DNA of 64,000 nucleotides, from NCBI GenBank assembly GCA_000974665.1, contig BBSY01000002.1, positions 1 to 64,000 on the forward strand. Reading direction: 5' to 3'. The notes beneath the pieces were generated by a model, which was given only the letters and a program-made list of their open reading frames with translations, was not told the DNA's origin and did not search any database. The DNA is from an alpha proteobacterium U9-1i. Its GTDB lineage: Bacteria > Pseudomonadota > Alphaproteobacteria > Caulobacterales > Aquidulcibacteraceae. Each line of letters begins with the position of its first letter. Position 1 is the first letter of the stretch. The position numbers and the translations under genes were made by a program. Below are positions 53,934 to 64,000 of the stretch, piece after piece.

Positions 53934-53949
53934 GCTGGACTTGACCAGC
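53934..53949. promoter_or_regulatory. Short dyad upstream of the Rrf2 gene
   Basis: GCTGG-ACTTGA-CCAGC, 5-bp arms, 16 bases before the Rrf2 ATG. A possible autoregulatory site; the evidence is thin. Confidence 0.3.
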
Positions 53950-54042
53950 CAAGCTGCCGTAACCCGACCGCGCCTGTCGACTCAAGCGTCTTCGCGCTCG
54001 AAGACTGAAACTGGTGTAGCGGGGACAGGCAGACCGAATGGC

Positions 54043-54132
<90 letters not shown>

Positions 54133-54161
54133 GGAGCGCCTCCCCTTTTGGGGAGAGCGGG

Positions 54162-54190
54162 GAATTAGTGCAAGTAGCCGGCCCAGGCAA
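54162..54190 (-). promoter_or_regulatory. Candidate tRNA-Ser promoter
   Basis: Minus strand: TTGCCT (54190-54185), 17-base spacer, TAATTC (54167-54162). The predicted start is near 54155, about 23 bases before the tRNA 5' end at 54132. Confidence 0.4.
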
Positions 54191-54309
54191 GCGGACTGGC
54201 CGGCGAAGCGCTGAAATCAGGCGCAGGACACTGGCTGAACCGTGCGCCGAGGGGCCCGTCTTCCCGCGTCGCGCTTGACGCAGCCGCCCGGCGACTAGGA
54301 GATCGATGC

Positions 54310-54963
54310 ATGACCCTGTCGTTTGACTTCTACTTCTCCTTCCGCAGCCCCTATTCGTACCTGGCCGCGCCAATGGTGGAGCGGTTGATAGCGCGTTACG
54401 ACATCGCGCCGTGTATGCGCATCGTGCTGCCGATCGCAATCCGCATTCCGGGCTTCTTCAGCCGCGTCAATCCGCTCTGGCCGCCCTATTTGCTGCGCGA
54501 CACGTTCCGCATATCGCAGATGCACGCCATTCCATATCGCTGGCCGCGGCCCGATCCGATCATCATGGACATTGGCAAAGGCGAAGTGGCCGCCGAACAA
54601 CCCTACATTCATCGCGTGAGCCGGCTTGGTGTCGCAGCAGAGCGCCAAGGACGAGGTTTTGCGTTCGCGCGCGCCGCGTCGCATGCGATCTGGTCGGGTG
54701 AGATCGACAATTGGCACGAAGGCGATCACCTCGCCAACGCGATCACAACCGCTGGGCTCGATGCAAAGGCGCTGGAGCGCGAGATGCGTGACAGTGAAAG
54801 CGAGCTCGACGCGGAGATCACGCGCAACGAGGCGGCGCAGAAATCGGCTGGGCACTGGGGCGTACCGCTGTTCGTGTTCAACGATGAGCCGTTCTTCGGC
54901 CAAGACCGGCTCGATCATCTGATCTGGCGCATGCGCCAGAATGGTCTGACCGAGCGCAGCTAG
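54310..54963 (+). CDS. HCCA isomerase/DsbA-like thioredoxin-fold protein
   Basis: 217 residues. SFDFYFSFRSPYSYLAAP at the N-terminus has the Ser-containing start loop of 2-hydroxychromene-2-carboxylate isomerases (kappa-class GST-like). The all-helical insert is present, and GVPLFVFNDEPFFGQDRLDH closes the fold. It probably uses glutathione in an isomerase role; the substrate is not certain. Convergent with leuB. Confidence 0.85.
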   Translation: MTLSFDFYFSFRSPYSYLAAPMVERLIARYDIAPCMRIVLPIAIRIPGFFSRVNPLWPPYLLRDTFRISQMHAIPYRWPRPDPIIMDIGKGEVAAEQPYIHRVSRLGVAAERQGRGFAFARAASHAIWSGEIDNWHEGDHLANAITTAGLDAKALEREMRDSESELDAEITRNEAAQKSAGHWGVPLFVFNDEPFFGQDRLDHLIWRMRQNGLTERS

Positions 54964-54971
54964 GCGGGGGC

Positions 54972-56063
54972 TTACCCCCAATGCATCGCGAGCTTGTGGT
55001 GGCCGTGTGCGCGGGGCGATTCCAATTCGTCGATCACGCGTTCGCCCATCGCCATTGAGCCAAGCGTTCCGCCTAAATCGCGCGTGCGGGCGCCACGCGT
55101 GAGCGCTTCGGCCACCGCGATCTCCACGGCGTCCGCTTCACGTTGCAGATGAAGGCCGTAGCGGAGCAGCATCGCCGCCGACAGCACTGCGCCAATCGGA
55201 TTGGCGATGTCGCGCCCCGCGATATCCGGTGCGGATCCGTGAACGGGCTCGAACAAGCCGGGGCCGCCCGCGCCAACCGATGCGGACGGCGCCAGACCCA
55301 GCGAACCGCCGAGCACCGAAAGCTCATCCGACAGGATGTCACCGAACATGTTCTCGGTGAGGATCACATCATAGGAGCGCGGTTGTCGCAACACGTGCAT
55401 CGCCATCGAATCCACGAGCGCGTGCTCGAGCGTAACATCCGAAAATTCGTTCTTGTGAAGACGTGTCACGACCTGGCGCCACAGCCGGCCCGTCGCCATC
55501 ACGTTGGCTTTGTCAACCGACGTCACCTTGTTGTGGCGCACGCGCGCCGCTTGAAACGCAGCGCGAGCGATGCGTTCGATCTCCGGCGCGGTGTAGAGGC
55601 AAAGGTCGCTCGCCTCGGTTTCGGTTTGCTTCTTTTCGCCGAAATATGATCCGCCCGTCAGTTCGCGAAAGACGACAAGATCGACGCCTTCGACGATCTC
55701 GCGCTTCAACGGCGAGTGGTCGGCGAGCACGTCGTGCACCAGAAGCGGACGTAAATTCGCGAACAGGCCAAGCTCCTTGCGCAAACCGAGAAGGCCCTCT
55801 TCCGGCCGGCGCGGGCCGCCCTCCCATTTCGGCCCGCCAACGGCGCCGAGCAGCACAGCATCTGATGCGCGGCACGCGTCCAGCGCTTCCGGTGGCAAGG
55901 GGTTGCCCGTCGCATCAATCGCCGCGCCGCCGATCAGATGCGATTGGAACGTGAATTCGTGATGAAATTTCTCCCCGACACTTTGAAGCACACGACGCGC
56001 CACAGCGGTGACCTCCGGCCCGACACCGTCGCCGGGCAGAAGGACAATATTGAACCGTTTCAT
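54972..56063 (-). CDS. leuB: 3-isopropylmalate dehydrogenase
   Basis: 363 residues. NAD-binding motif LLPGDGVGPEV at the start; GAVGGPKW, LRPLLVHDVL, FRELTGGSYFGE and EPVHGSAPDIAGR fit LeuB. It oxidises and decarboxylates 3-isopropylmalate to 2-oxoisocaproate. The leuD stop and the leuB start overlap by four bases (ATGA). Confidence 0.97.
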   Translation of the reverse strand: MKRFNIVLLPGDGVGPEVTAVARRVLQSVGEKFHHEFTFQSHLIGGAAIDATGNPLPPEALDACRASDAVLLGAVGGPKWEGGPRRPEEGLLGLRKELGLFANLRPLLVHDVLADHSPLKREIVEGVDLVVFRELTGGSYFGEKKQTETEASDLCLYTAPEIERIARAAFQAARVRHNKVTSVDKANVMATGRLWRQVVTRLHKNEFSDVTLEHALVDSMAMHVLRQPRSYDVILTENMFGDILSDELSVLGGSLGLAPSASVGAGGPGLFEPVHGSAPDIAGRDIANPIGAVLSAAMLLRYGLHLQREADAVEIAVAEALTRGARTRDLGGTLGSMAMGERVIDELESPRAHGHHKLAMHWG

Positions 56064-56647
56064 ACCGCGTGCTCCTGACGCTTTTCGTAGTCTTCAATGC
56101 TGGGAACGCGATCGACCAGCCAACCGAGCGGATCGACGCCCTCGATCAGACAGCGCCGCGCGAATGCCTCAACTTTGAACGCAGTCGGCGGATTGTTGCC
56201 AATGGTGAGTTCGTTTCTTTCAAGGTCGATCGATACACGTCCGCCAGGATCGGCCAGCAGACGTGCGTGGGTTTCGGCATCGACCGTGATTGGCAGCAGC
56301 CCATTCTTCAGTGCATTCGAGGTAAAGATGTCGGCGATCGTGGTTGAGATCACGGCACGGAAGCCGTAGTCAGCGAGCGCCCACGGCGCGTGTTCACGCG
56401 AGGAGCCGCAGCCGAAATTGTCGCCGGCGACCAGGATGCGATGCTCGCCCGTGTCGAGCGTATTTAGCGGCTCATCGGCACGAGGTTCGCCATTCGCGTC
56501 GAAACGCCAGTCGTAGAATGCTTTTGCGCCCAGTCCTTCTCGCGACGTCGTTGTCAGAAAGCGCGCTGGAATGATCTGATCGGTATCGATCGCTTCTTGC
56601 GCGAGCACGAACGTGCGCGAGGTGAGTTGCTTGAACGGCTCACGCAT
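56060..56647 (-). CDS. leuD: 3-isopropylmalate dehydratase small subunit
   Basis: 195 residues. [20 protein letters not shown] at the N-terminus and [17 protein letters not shown] (the swivel domain signature) are clear. With LeuC it isomerises 2- to 3-isopropylmalate. Its start overlaps the leuC stop by eight bases. Confidence 0.97.
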   Translation of the reverse strand: MREPFKQLTSRTFVLAQEAIDTDQIIPARFLTTTSREGLGAKAFYDWRFDANGEPRADEPLNTLDTGEHRILVAGDNFGCGSSREHAPWALADYGFRAVISTTIADIFTSNALKNGLLPITVDAETHARLLADPGGRVSIDLERNELTIGNNPPTAFKVEAFARRCLIEGVDPLGWLVDRVPSIEDYEKRQEHAV

Positions 56648-58064
56648 ATTCCGCCTCCGTCATGTACGCGCGCGGATCGGTCAGCACGCCCGCGATTGCG
56701 CTCGCGGCGGCTGTGGCGGGACTGGCGAGGATCGTGCGCGCGCCCTTGCCTTGGCGGCCTTCAAAATTGCGGTTCGACGTGGAGACTGCCAATTTGCCCG
56801 GCGCGACGACATCGCCGTTCATGGCGATGCACATCGAACAACCAGGCAAGCGCCATTCTGCGCCGGCGTCGATGAACACGCGGTCGAGTCCTTCGGCTTC
56901 GGCTTGGGCCTTCACAGCTTCCGAGCCCGGCACGACCAGCATGCGCACGCTGGCTTTTACCTTACGCCCGCGCAGAACCTCCGCGGCGGCACGCAAATCG
57001 GAAATACGGCCATTGGTGCAGCTGCCGACAAACACGACGTCAACGGGATGGTTGGTCGTCGCTTCGCCGGCGTTGAAGCCCATATAAGCAAGCGCCTTGC
57101 GGTCGCTATCGTTGCGAGGGTGTGGTGCAGGCGCGCCAATCTGGATTGCAGCGTCTGGTGTCGTGCCAAACGTGGCCATCGGCTGGACCTCGGCGCCGTC
57201 GATAAGGATTTCCATATCGAAGGTCGCGTCGGGATCGGTTTGCAGCGCCAACCATTTCGCTGCGGCGCGATCGAAGGCCTCGCCTTGCGGGGCGTGTCGG
57301 CGGCCCCTTAGAAACTCGATCGTCTTTTGATCTGGCGCGATCATGCCGGCGCGCGCGCCCGCCTCGATCGACATATTGCAGAGCGTCATTCGCCCTTCCA
57401 TGTCGAGCGCGCGGACTGCGCTGCCGGCATACTCAATCACAGAGCCGGAGCCGCCGCCGAAACCGATCCGCGCGATCACCGCAAGCGTGAGGTCCTTCGC
57501 GGACACGCCCGCACGAAGCGCACCATTGACCGTGACGCGCATTGTTCGCGGTTTGCGTTGGAGGAGGCACTGAGTGGCCAATACGTGGCCAACCTCTGAA
57601 GTGCCGATGCCAAACGCCAACGCGCCGAACGCTCCGTGCGTCGCCGTGTGGCTATCGCCGCAGACCACTACCATGCCGGGTTGGGTAAGACCCAACTCCG
57701 GCGCCATCACGTGAACGACGCCGCGATCGGGGCTATCCCAGCCCGCGAGCGGAACCCCGTGATTGGCGCAATTGCGTTCAAGCGCCGTCACCTGTGCGGC
57801 TGCCTCGGCTGTCACGTACGGCCGCCTGCCATCCAGGCCCGCCAGCGCGGTTGGCGTGGAATGATCCAGCGTCGCATACGTGCGGTCCGGGCGTCGCACC
57901 TTCAGCCCGCGCGCATCCAGCTCGCTGAACGCCTGCGGGCTGGTGACCTCGTGAACCAAGTGCAGATCGACATACAAAATCGCCGGCGTGTCCGACGTCT
58001 CCGGTGCAACGACGTGAGCGTCCCACACTTTGTCGAACAACGTCCTTGGTTGCTCAGGCGGCAT
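56640..58064 (-). CDS. leuC: 3-isopropylmalate dehydratase large subunit
   Basis: 474 residues. Aconitase-fold [4Fe-4S] enzyme: [40 protein letters not shown] (first Cys) and [12 protein letters not shown] (other two Cys). Starts inside the end of leuA (11-base overlap). Confidence 0.97.
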   Translation of the reverse strand: MPPEQPRTLFDKVWDAHVVAPETSDTPAILYVDLHLVHEVTSPQAFSELDARGLKVRRPDRTYATLDHSTPTALAGLDGRRPYVTAEAAAQVTALERNCANHGVPLAGWDSPDRGVVHVMAPELGLTQPGMVVVCGDSHTATHGAFGALAFGIGTSEVGHVLATQCLLQRKPRTMRVTVNGALRAGVSAKDLTLAVIARIGFGGGSGSVIEYAGSAVRALDMEGRMTLCNMSIEAGARAGMIAPDQKTIEFLRGRRHAPQGEAFDRAAAKWLALQTDPDATFDMEILIDGAEVQPMATFGTTPDAAIQIGAPAPHPRNDSDRKALAYMGFNAGEATTNHPVDVVFVGSCTNGRISDLRAAAEVLRGRKVKASVRMLVVPGSEAVKAQAEAEGLDRVFIDAGAEWRLPGCSMCIAMNGDVVAPGKLAVSTSNRNFEGRQGKGARTILASPATAAASAIAGVLTDPRAYMTEAEYA

Positions 58065-59601
58065 CAGCGTTACCCGCTTGCGTACGCGCCATCAGCCGAT
58101 TCAACGCCGCGACGTAGGCACGCGCACTGGCGACAAGGGTATCAGCATCCGCCGAGCGACCGGACACCGAACGGCCGTTTGCGGAGAGTCGCACACTTAC
58201 CGTCGCTTGTGCATCAGTTCCTTCGGTGACAGCCTGCACCTGGTAAAGCTCAAGCGTTGCCTCATGTGGCGCGGCTTGCTTGATGGCGTTGAAGATCGCG
58301 TCGACCGGGCCGGAGCCGCGCGCGGTCTGCCACACCGACACACCGTTGATCGACAGATCAATCTCGGCAGTCTGGGGCCCCTCAGTACCGGCGATAACGC
58401 GCAAGCGCGTCACTTGGATAGCATCGTTAGCATGTGCGATCTGGTCGTCGACCAAAGCGACGATGTCCTCGTCGAACACGTGGCGCTTGCGGTCGCATAG
58501 ATCCTTGAAGCGATGGAACGCGTCGCCCATGGCATTGTCGCTCAGCGTGTAACCCAATTCTTCAAGCTTGTTCTTGAACGCGTGGCGGCCCGACAGCTTG
58601 CCCATCACCAAGCTCGTCGTGCCTTGGCCGACATCCTCCGGGAGCATAATCTCGTAGGTCTGCGCATGCTTCAGCATGCCATCCTGGTGAATGCCGCTTT
58701 CGTGGCTGAACGCGTTCTTGCCGACGATCGCCTTATTGTATTGAACCGGGAAGCCGGTGATGCGCGACACCGCCTGGCTCGCGCGCATCAAATTAGGCGT
58801 TTCGATGCCGGTTTCGTAGGGCAAATCCTCACCACGAACGCGCAGCGCCATCACGATTTCCTCAAGCGCAGCGTTCCCTGCCCGCTCGCCGAGGCCATTG
58901 ACCGCGCACTCCACTTGCCGCGCGCCCGCCTGAATGGCCGCGAGTGAATTCGCGACCGCCAACCCCAAATCGTTGTGGCAATGCGCGGAGAAGATCACCG
59001 CATCGGCGCCTGGCACGTTGGCGATAAGATCGGCGAAGATCGCGCCGTATTCCTGCGGAAACGAATACCCTACCGTATCGGGAATGTTGATCGTCTTCGC
59101 GCCAGCTCGAATGGCTGCTTCGACACTGCGGCGCAGAAAATCACGTTCGGTACGCGTCGCGTCCTCGGCGGACCACTCGACATCATCGGTGAACTTGCGC
59201 GCCAACGTCACGCTTGCGGTGATCGCGTCAAGCACTTGGTCTTGGCTCATGTTGAGCTTGTGCTTGCGATGTATGGGTGACGTAGAAATAAAGGTGTGAA
59301 TGCGCCCACGCGGCGCCGATTTTAACGCTTCCGCGCAGCGTTCGATGTCCTTAGGCGACGACCGCGCCAGGCCGCAGAGCACCGCGTTGCGAAGCACGCT
59401 GCCGACAGCACGGACCGCTTCGAAATCACCATTGGAGGCGGCCGGAAAGCCGGCTTCGATAATATCCACGCCCATCTGATCGAGAATGGCGCCCAGCTCT
59501 ACCTTGTTTTCTTGCGTCATCGCAGCGCCTGGCGATTGCTCGCCGTCGCGCATTGTAGTGTCGAAGATGTGAACGCGCGCGCGATTGCTTACATCCGGCA
59601 T
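58054..59601 (-). CDS. leuA: 2-isopropylmalate synthase
   Basis: 515 residues from ATG 59601 with GGGAGA 7 bases before it; a TTG at 59658 would add 19 residues. [20 protein letters not shown] and the metal-binding segment [20 protein letters not shown] match the HMGL-like domain; the C-terminal ~130 residues form the leucine-binding allosteric domain. It condenses 2-oxoisovalerate with acetyl-CoA. A small upstream frame overlaps its start. Confidence 0.95.
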   Translation of the reverse strand: MPDVSNRARVHIFDTTMRDGEQSPGAAMTQENKVELGAILDQMGVDIIEAGFPAASNGDFEAVRAVGSVLRNAVLCGLARSSPKDIERCAEALKSAPRGRIHTFISTSPIHRKHKLNMSQDQVLDAITASVTLARKFTDDVEWSAEDATRTERDFLRRSVEAAIRAGAKTINIPDTVGYSFPQEYGAIFADLIANVPGADAVIFSAHCHNDLGLAVANSLAAIQAGARQVECAVNGLGERAGNAALEEIVMALRVRGEDLPYETGIETPNLMRASQAVSRITGFPVQYNKAIVGKNAFSHESGIHQDGMLKHAQTYEIMLPEDVGQGTTSLVMGKLSGRHAFKNKLEELGYTLSDNAMGDAFHRFKDLCDRKRHVFDEDIVALVDDQIAHANDAIQVTRLRVIAGTEGPQTAEIDLSINGVSVWQTARGSGPVDAIFNAIKQAAPHEATLELYQVQAVTEGTDAQATVSVRLSANGRSVSGRSADADTLVASARAYVAALNRLMARTQAGNADAA

Positions 59602-59666
59602 GTCGCAATCTCCCGCTGACCTTCTTTGAAAACGGTGGCGGTGCGGTTGAGAAGGCAAAGCGTCAT
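59589..59666 (-). CDS. Short ORF overlapping the leuA start (possible leader peptide)
   Basis: 25 codons plus TAA. It begins MTLCLLNRTA, with AGGAGA 7 bases before its ATG (59666), 13 bases after the ilvH stop. Its stop lies 13 bases inside leuA in another frame. Residues 3-6 contain Leu, Cys, Leu, Leu. It may couple ilvH and leuA translation or sense leucine supply. No homologue is known to me. Confidence 0.4.
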   Translation of the reverse strand: MTLCLLNRTATVFKEGQREIATCRM

Positions 59667-59679
59667 GGAGAGTCTCCTG

Positions 59680-60234
59680 TCAGCGTGTTGAGGTGGCCGT
59701 CACGGCCTCCGAGGTGAGAATCTGATCGGTTTCGGCGCCGCGATGGATCGACAGCACGCCGGTGCGCGAGACTTCGACGAGGCCGAGCGGTCGCATCAGA
59801 TCGATTATCGCGTCGATCTTATCGCTGGAGCCGGTCACTTCGAAGATGAAGCTTTCAAGCGTCGTATCGATCACTTTGGCGCGGAAGATTTCCGAAACGC
59901 GCAACGCCTCGATGCGTTCCTGGCCGCTCGCGCGCACCTTGAGAAGCGCGAGTTCACGCACCACGCCGGCCGGATCGAGCGTAACGTCAATGACCTGCCG
60001 CACCGAAACGATGCGTTCGAGTTGGGTCTTGATCTGCTCAATGATGCTGGGTTCGCCATTGGTGACGACCGTGATGCGCGACGTGTGCGAAGCGCGGTCG
60101 GTTTCCGCGACCGTCAAGCTCTCGATATTGTAGCCGCGCGCGGAGAACATGCCGACAACGCGCGCCAGGACGCCCGGCTCGTTATCGACGACAATCGCCA
60201 GTGTACGAGAGTCAGGGACGGAGCGCGCAACCAT
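59680..60234 (-). CDS. ilvH: Acetolactate synthase small (regulatory) subunit
   Basis: 184 residues from the ATG at 60234, which shares one base with the ilvB stop (TGATG). The ACT domain VDNEPGVLARVVGMFSARGY and FEVTGSSDKIDAIIDLMRPL are clear. It confers valine feedback inhibition on IlvB. Confidence 0.95.
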   Translation of the reverse strand: MVARSVPDSRTLAIVVDNEPGVLARVVGMFSARGYNIESLTVAETDRASHTSRITVVTNGEPSIIEQIKTQLERIVSVRQVIDVTLDPAGVVRELALLKVRASGQERIEALRVSEIFRAKVIDTTLESFIFEVTGSSDKIDAIIDLMRPLGLVEVSRTGVLSIHRGAETDQILTSEAVTATSTR

Positions 60235-62036
60235 CAGACCAATCTCTTTCCGGCGTCGTCGACGGCGCCTACTGTGACGTCGCCCGCCAAGATCATTTCG
60301 TTGTGCGCCTTGCCAGACGGGATCATCGGAAAACAATTTTCCTCGCGCGCCACACGGCAATCGAAGAGCACGGGGCCGGGCGTTTCAACCATCTGCTTGA
60401 TCTTGGCGTCGAGCTCCTCCGGGCGCTCGGCGCGGATGCCCGTACAGCCAAAGGCTTCCGCCATTTTCACGAAGTCCGGCAGCGCGTGCGAATAGGAGTG
60501 CGAATAGCGTTCGCCGTGCAGCAATTGCTGCCACTGACGCACCATCCCCATCCACTCATTGTTCAAAATGAAAATCTTGATCGGCAGATTGTGCTGCACC
60601 GCCGTGGACATTTCTTGCATCGTCATCTGCACGCTGGCTTCGCCGGCAATGTCGATCACGAGTGCGTTCGGGTGCGCCACCTGCACGCCGAGCGCCGCCG
60701 GTAGGCCGTAGCCCATGGTGCCGAGCCCCCCGGACGTCATCCAGCGATTGGGTTCTTCAAAACGAAAATATTGTGCCGCCCACATCTGATGCTGGCCGAC
60801 TTCGGTAGTGATGTAGACGTCGTGACCGCGCGTCGCTTCATAGAGCCGCTCGATCGCATATTGCGGCTTGATCACGTCACCGGTCTGCTCATAGGCAAAG
60901 CACTTCCGCGCGCGCCAGCCGTCTATGCGCTTCCACCATTCCTTCAGATCGCCGCCGCGTTTGCCGCGCGCCCGCCAAGCCGCGACCAACGCCTGTAGCG
61001 CCTCGCCCGCATCGGCGATCACGGGAACGTCAACGCGCACGTTTTTGTTGATCGAGGAAGGATCGATATCGATGTGAATCTTCTTCGAATGCGGACTAAA
61101 GGCGTTTAGCCGGCCGGTGACGCGATCATCGAACCGCGCGCCAACGCAGATCATCACGTCGCAATCGTGCATCGCGTGGTTGGCTTCCCACGACCCGTGC
61201 ATGCCGAGCATGCCGAGCCATTGCGGATCGGCCGCCGGAAAGGCGCCAAGGCCCATCAGAGTCGAAGTGACGGGAAAGCCGGTTTCGCGCGCCAGGTCGC
61301 GCAGAGCGGCGCTGGCGCGCGGGCCGGCATTGATCACGCCGCCCCCGGTGTAGAAGATTGGCCGACGTGCAAAAGCCATCAACTCAACGGCGCGCTCGAT
61401 GGCGCTTGGATCCAAAGCGCGCACGGTGCGCTTCGCACGCTTGGGCGCATGCGACGGCGGGCAGTACATCCCGCGCGCAAACTGGATGTCCTTTGGAATG
61501 TCGACGACCACCGGGCCAGGGCGTCCGCTCTTTGCGACGTAGAACGCCTCATGGAGAATCGCCGCGAGCTCGTTCACATCGCTCACCAGCCAATTGTGCT
61601 TGGTGCACGAACGCGTGATCCCGACTGTGTCGCACTCCTGGAACGCGTCGGTGCCGATCAGATGCGTGGGCACCTGACCGCTGATTACGACCATTGGAAT
61701 TGAATCGAGCAGTGCATCGGCGAGCGGCGTGACTATGTTCGTCGCGCCCGGCCCCGACGTAACGAGCGCGACGCCGACCTTGCCGGTGGAACGCGCATAG
61801 CCCTCCGCAGCGTGGCCGGCGCCCTGCTCATGCCGCACCAGGATGTGGCGCAGATCGTCATGTGAGAACAGTGCGTCATAGATGGGCAACACCGCGCCGC
61901 CCGGATAGCCGAACAACGTGTCCACGCCCTGATCCTTGAGCGCGCGAATGACCATCTCGGCGCCAGTCATCTCGACAGCCACGTGGGCCGCCGCCTCTGG
62001 CGGGTGGATATTGGTGATGGTGGCCGTGATGGTCAT
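60234..62036 (-). CDS. ilvB: Acetolactate synthase large subunit
   Basis: 600 residues. ThDP enzyme: FGYPGGAVLPIYDAL (catalytic Glu follows in RHEQGAGHAAEGYA), ALVTSGPGATNIVTPLADAL, and the ThDP motif GDVNA-region replaced by VIDIAGEASVQMTMQEMSTA (GEASVQ) with NNEWMGMVRQWQ. It forms acetolactate or acetohydroxybutyrate. Confidence 0.95.
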   Translation of the reverse strand: MTITATITNIHPPEAAAHVAVEMTGAEMVIRALKDQGVDTLFGYPGGAVLPIYDALFSHDDLRHILVRHEQGAGHAAEGYARSTGKVGVALVTSGPGATNIVTPLADALLDSIPMVVISGQVPTHLIGTDAFQECDTVGITRSCTKHNWLVSDVNELAAILHEAFYVAKSGRPGPVVVDIPKDIQFARGMYCPPSHAPKRAKRTVRALDPSAIERAVELMAFARRPIFYTGGGVINAGPRASAALRDLARETGFPVTSTLMGLGAFPAADPQWLGMLGMHGSWEANHAMHDCDVMICVGARFDDRVTGRLNAFSPHSKKIHIDIDPSSINKNVRVDVPVIADAGEALQALVAAWRARGKRGGDLKEWWKRIDGWRARKCFAYEQTGDVIKPQYAIERLYEATRGHDVYITTEVGQHQMWAAQYFRFEEPNRWMTSGGLGTMGYGLPAALGVQVAHPNALVIDIAGEASVQMTMQEMSTAVQHNLPIKIFILNNEWMGMVRQWQQLLHGERYSHSYSHALPDFVKMAEAFGCTGIRAERPEELDAKIKQMVETPGPVLFDCRVAREENCFPMIPSGKAHNEMILAGDVTVGAVDDAGKRLV

Positions 62037-62047
62037 CTGCGGTGCGC

Positions 62048-63055
62048 TCAGGAATTGGTTGGAGTTTTCAGCCAGGCCATACGCGAGCGGAGCTCGGCGC
62101 CTGTCTTTTCGATCGGCGCTGCACGGTCAGCGTTGAGCAAAGCGTTGTAGCGCGGCTTGCCGGCCTGGTTTTCCAGGATCCATTCGCGCGCGAAGGCGCC
62201 GGATTGAATATCGCCCAGCACGTCCTTCATCCGCGCTTTGGTTTCATCAGTGATGATGCGCGGGCCAGAAACGACAGCGCCATACTTGGCGGTTTCGGAG
62301 ATGAAGTCGTGCATCTTTCCGATGCCACCCTCGTAGAACAGGTCTACGATCAGCTTCAGTTCGTGCATGCATTCGAAGTACGCCACTTCCGGCTGGTAGC
62401 CGGCGTCAGTCAGCGTCTTGAAGCCGGCCATCACCAGTTCCTTGGCGCCCCCGCACAACACGGCCTGCTCGCCGAACAGGTCGGTTTCGGTTTCCTCTCG
62501 GAAAGTGGTTTCGATCAAACCGCCCGAAGCGCCGCCAATGCCTTTGGCGTAAGCCATCGCGCGCTCACGCGCTTTGCCGGTAGCGTTTTGGTGCACCGCG
62601 AACAGCGCCGGCACGCCGCGGCCGCGCGCATATTCGCGTCGGACGAGATCGCCGGGCCCTTTCGGCGCAACGAGGACGACGTCCATGTCCGCCCGCGGCG
62701 TCACGCGGCCGTAAAGCACTGAGAAGCCGTGCGCGAACAGCAATGTCGCGCCTTGGGCCGCGCGCGACTCGATCGTTTCCTTGTAAACATCGGCCTGCGC
62801 CATGTCCGGCGTGAGAAAGGAGATGAGATCAGCGCCCTCCACGGCCTCGGCCGGCTCCGCTGTTTTGATCTTGTCTTCGGTGGCGTGCTGCCAACCGCGC
62901 CCCCCTTTTCGGACACCCGCGACGACATCGAAGCCGCTGTCGCGCAAGTTCTGCGCATGCGCGCGCCCTTGGCTGCCATAGCCGATGACGGCAATGCGCC
63001 GGCCCTTCAAAGTGTCGGAGTTGACATCGTCATTGGTGTAAACTTGCGCTGGCAT
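62048..63055 (-). CDS. ilvC: Ketol-acid reductoisomerase
   Basis: 335 residues, class I. ATG at 63055. [20 protein letters not shown] (NADPH loop), [31 protein letters not shown] and [18 protein letters not shown] (metal ligands). 11 bases before ilvB and 4 bases after ilvD. Confidence 0.96.
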   Translation of the reverse strand: MPAQVYTNDDVNSDTLKGRRIAVIGYGSQGRAHAQNLRDSGFDVVAGVRKGGRGWQHATEDKIKTAEPAEAVEGADLISFLTPDMAQADVYKETIESRAAQGATLLFAHGFSVLYGRVTPRADMDVVLVAPKGPGDLVRREYARGRGVPALFAVHQNATGKARERAMAYAKGIGGASGGLIETTFREETETDLFGEQAVLCGGAKELVMAGFKTLTDAGYQPEVAYFECMHELKLIVDLFYEGGIGKMHDFISETAKYGAVVSGPRIITDETKARMKDVLGDIQSGAFAREWILENQAGKPRYNALLNADRAAPIEKTGAELRSRMAWLKTPTNS

Positions 63056-63059
63056 TTTC

Positions 63060-64000
63060 TTACTCTGCCTTCTGGGTTGGAATGGTGACCGCGCCTCGCG
63101 ACGCGGAAGAAACAAGGGCGGCATATTTCGCGAACGCGCCGACGGGCGCAGGTCGTTTCGGCGGATCGAATTTGCGGGAGGCAAAGTCGGCGTTGGCGTC
63201 GATGCTGCGCGCCTTCACGTCGATGCGGATCACGTCGCCCTCGCGCAGCAGAGCGATTGGCCCGCCCACGGCGGCTTCCGGCGAGACGTGCCCGGCGACG
63301 AAGCCGTAGGACGCGCCAGAGAAACGCCCGTCTGTGATCAGAGCGATGTTCTTGAAACCGCGCCCCTTTAACGCCGCCGTGACCTGCAGCATCTCGCGCA
63401 TGCCGGGGCCGCCTTTTGGGCCCTCGTAGCGGATGACGATCACGTCGCCTTCCTTGATCTTGCCGTCTTGCACGGCGTCGAACGCCGCCTCCTCCGCGTC
63501 GAACACTCGTGCGGGCCCTTCGAAGCTCTCGATTTCGTGGCCGGCCAATTTCAGCACCGCGCCGTCGGGCGCGACGTTGCCGTAGAGAAGCGCGTAAGAG
63601 CCGCGCGCCATCACCGGTCTTGCGAAATCGGTGATGACGTTCTGGCCTTTGGTTTCGACGGCCTCCGCAGCTTCTTCGAACAGGGCGCGGCCAGAGACCG
63701 TCGGCGTATCCTTGATCTTGCCGGCATCGGCCATGCGCTTTGCCACCAAGCGCGTGCCGCCGGCGAAGAACAGGTCTGACGCGAGAAAGCGCCCGCCCGG
63801 TTTCAGGTCGCAGATAACCGGCGCCGCCTCGCACGCGGCGTGGCAATCCTCGACAGTGAAATCCACGCCGGCTTCAGCAGCGATCGCGACCAGATGCAGC
63901 ACCGCGTTGGTTGAACCGCCGCTCGCCGAAGTCGCGATCGCAGCGTTCATGAGCGATTCACGGGTGATGAAGCGCCGCGCATTGTGACCCTTGCGCGTCA
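63060..64000 (-). CDS. ilvD: Dihydroxyacid dehydratase, C-terminal part (cut by window edge)
   Basis: The open frame runs to base 64000; the visible part is about 312 residues. [60 protein letters not shown] and [11 protein letters not shown] are the family's C-terminal signatures. The N-terminus with the [Fe-S] Cys lies outside the window. First gene of the ilv/leu cluster here; the promoter is not in view. Confidence 0.95.
   Translation of the reverse strand, partial: TRKGHNARRFITRESLMNAAIATSASGGSTNAVLHLVAIAAEAGVDFTVEDCHAACEAAPVICDLKPGGRFLASDLFFAGGTRLVAKRMADAGKIKDTPTVSGRALFEEAAEAVETKGQNVITDFARPVMARGSYALLYGNVAPDGAVLKLAGHEIESFEGPARVFDAEEAAFDAVQDGKIKEGDVIVIRYEGPKGGPGMREMLQVTAALKGRGFKNIALITDGRFSGASYGFVAGHVSPEAAVGGPIALLREGDVIRIDVKARSIDANADFASRKFDPPKRPAPVGAFAKYAALVSSASRGAVTIPTQKAE

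Noticed and set aside
54966-54979. GGGGG-CTTA-CCCCC between the HCCA isomerase and leuB ends
   Set aside because: Too short and without T runs to be called a terminator.

Overview
The window is GC-rich bacterial chromosome from an alphaproteobacterium. The best guess is Caulobacterales/Hyphomonadaceae-like. This rests on gene content and protein style (a ~1,620-residue NAD-dependent glutamate dehydrogenase, split sdh genes near zapE, an ethylmalonyl-CoA-type MaoC hydratase, a TonB receptor beside an Rrf2 regulator, and many palindromic intergenic elements). There is no rRNA in the window to prove it. I see no prophage, insertion sequence, CRISPR array or integrase; this is ordinary core chromosome with small accessory patches.

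Layout. 1-5 kb: a VanX-like dipeptidase, a metallo-beta-lactamase-fold protein that has lost its metal ligands, a DUF3108 exported protein, rsmB, an orphan antitoxin-like HTH protein with a dyad at its promoter, and rpe. 5-9.5 kb: a heparinase-like protein, a pair of tandem 30-residue microproteins that closes with a strong terminator, and purH. 10-13.8 kb: an ECF42-type sigma factor module (YciI/DGPF protein, sigma factor, SRPBCC and VOC proteins) with two matching promoter-like sites, then a dienelactone hydrolase. 13.8-25 kb: NAD-glutamate dehydrogenase, an AI-2E/PerM-type permease, a HerA-like ATPase, zapE and an acyltransferase. 25-36 kb: hypothetical genes, sdhB, creD, AsmA and sdhA-D-C, with sdhB about 5.7 kb away from sdhCDA. 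36-50 kb: tandem DUF885 proteins, a MaoC hydratase and a CoA-ester lyase flanking a membrane protein, pdxY, a serine hydrolase, a GT87-like protein, a phosphatase/rarD/GNAT operon, asd and another GNAT. 50-54 kb: rplU-rpmA with its own promoter and leader hairpin, a TonB receptor, an Rrf2 regulator and tRNA-Ser(CGA). 54-64 kb: an HCCA isomerase-like protein, then the branched-chain amino acid supercluster ilvD-ilvC-ilvB-ilvH-leuA-leuC-leuD-leuB, all on the minus strand. ilvD is cut by the window edge.

How the genes work together. The ilv/leu block encodes acetolactate synthase (both subunits), ketol-acid reductoisomerase, dihydroxyacid dehydratase and the complete leucine branch. Most junctions overlap by 1-11 bases, which points to tight translational coupling. 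sdhCDAB encodes complex II. The MaoC hydratase and CoA-ester lyase fit the last steps of the ethylmalonyl-CoA pathway. Intergenic space is small, and several convergent pairs share overlapping stop codons. Three copies of a ~104-bp palindromic element sit in otherwise empty gaps.
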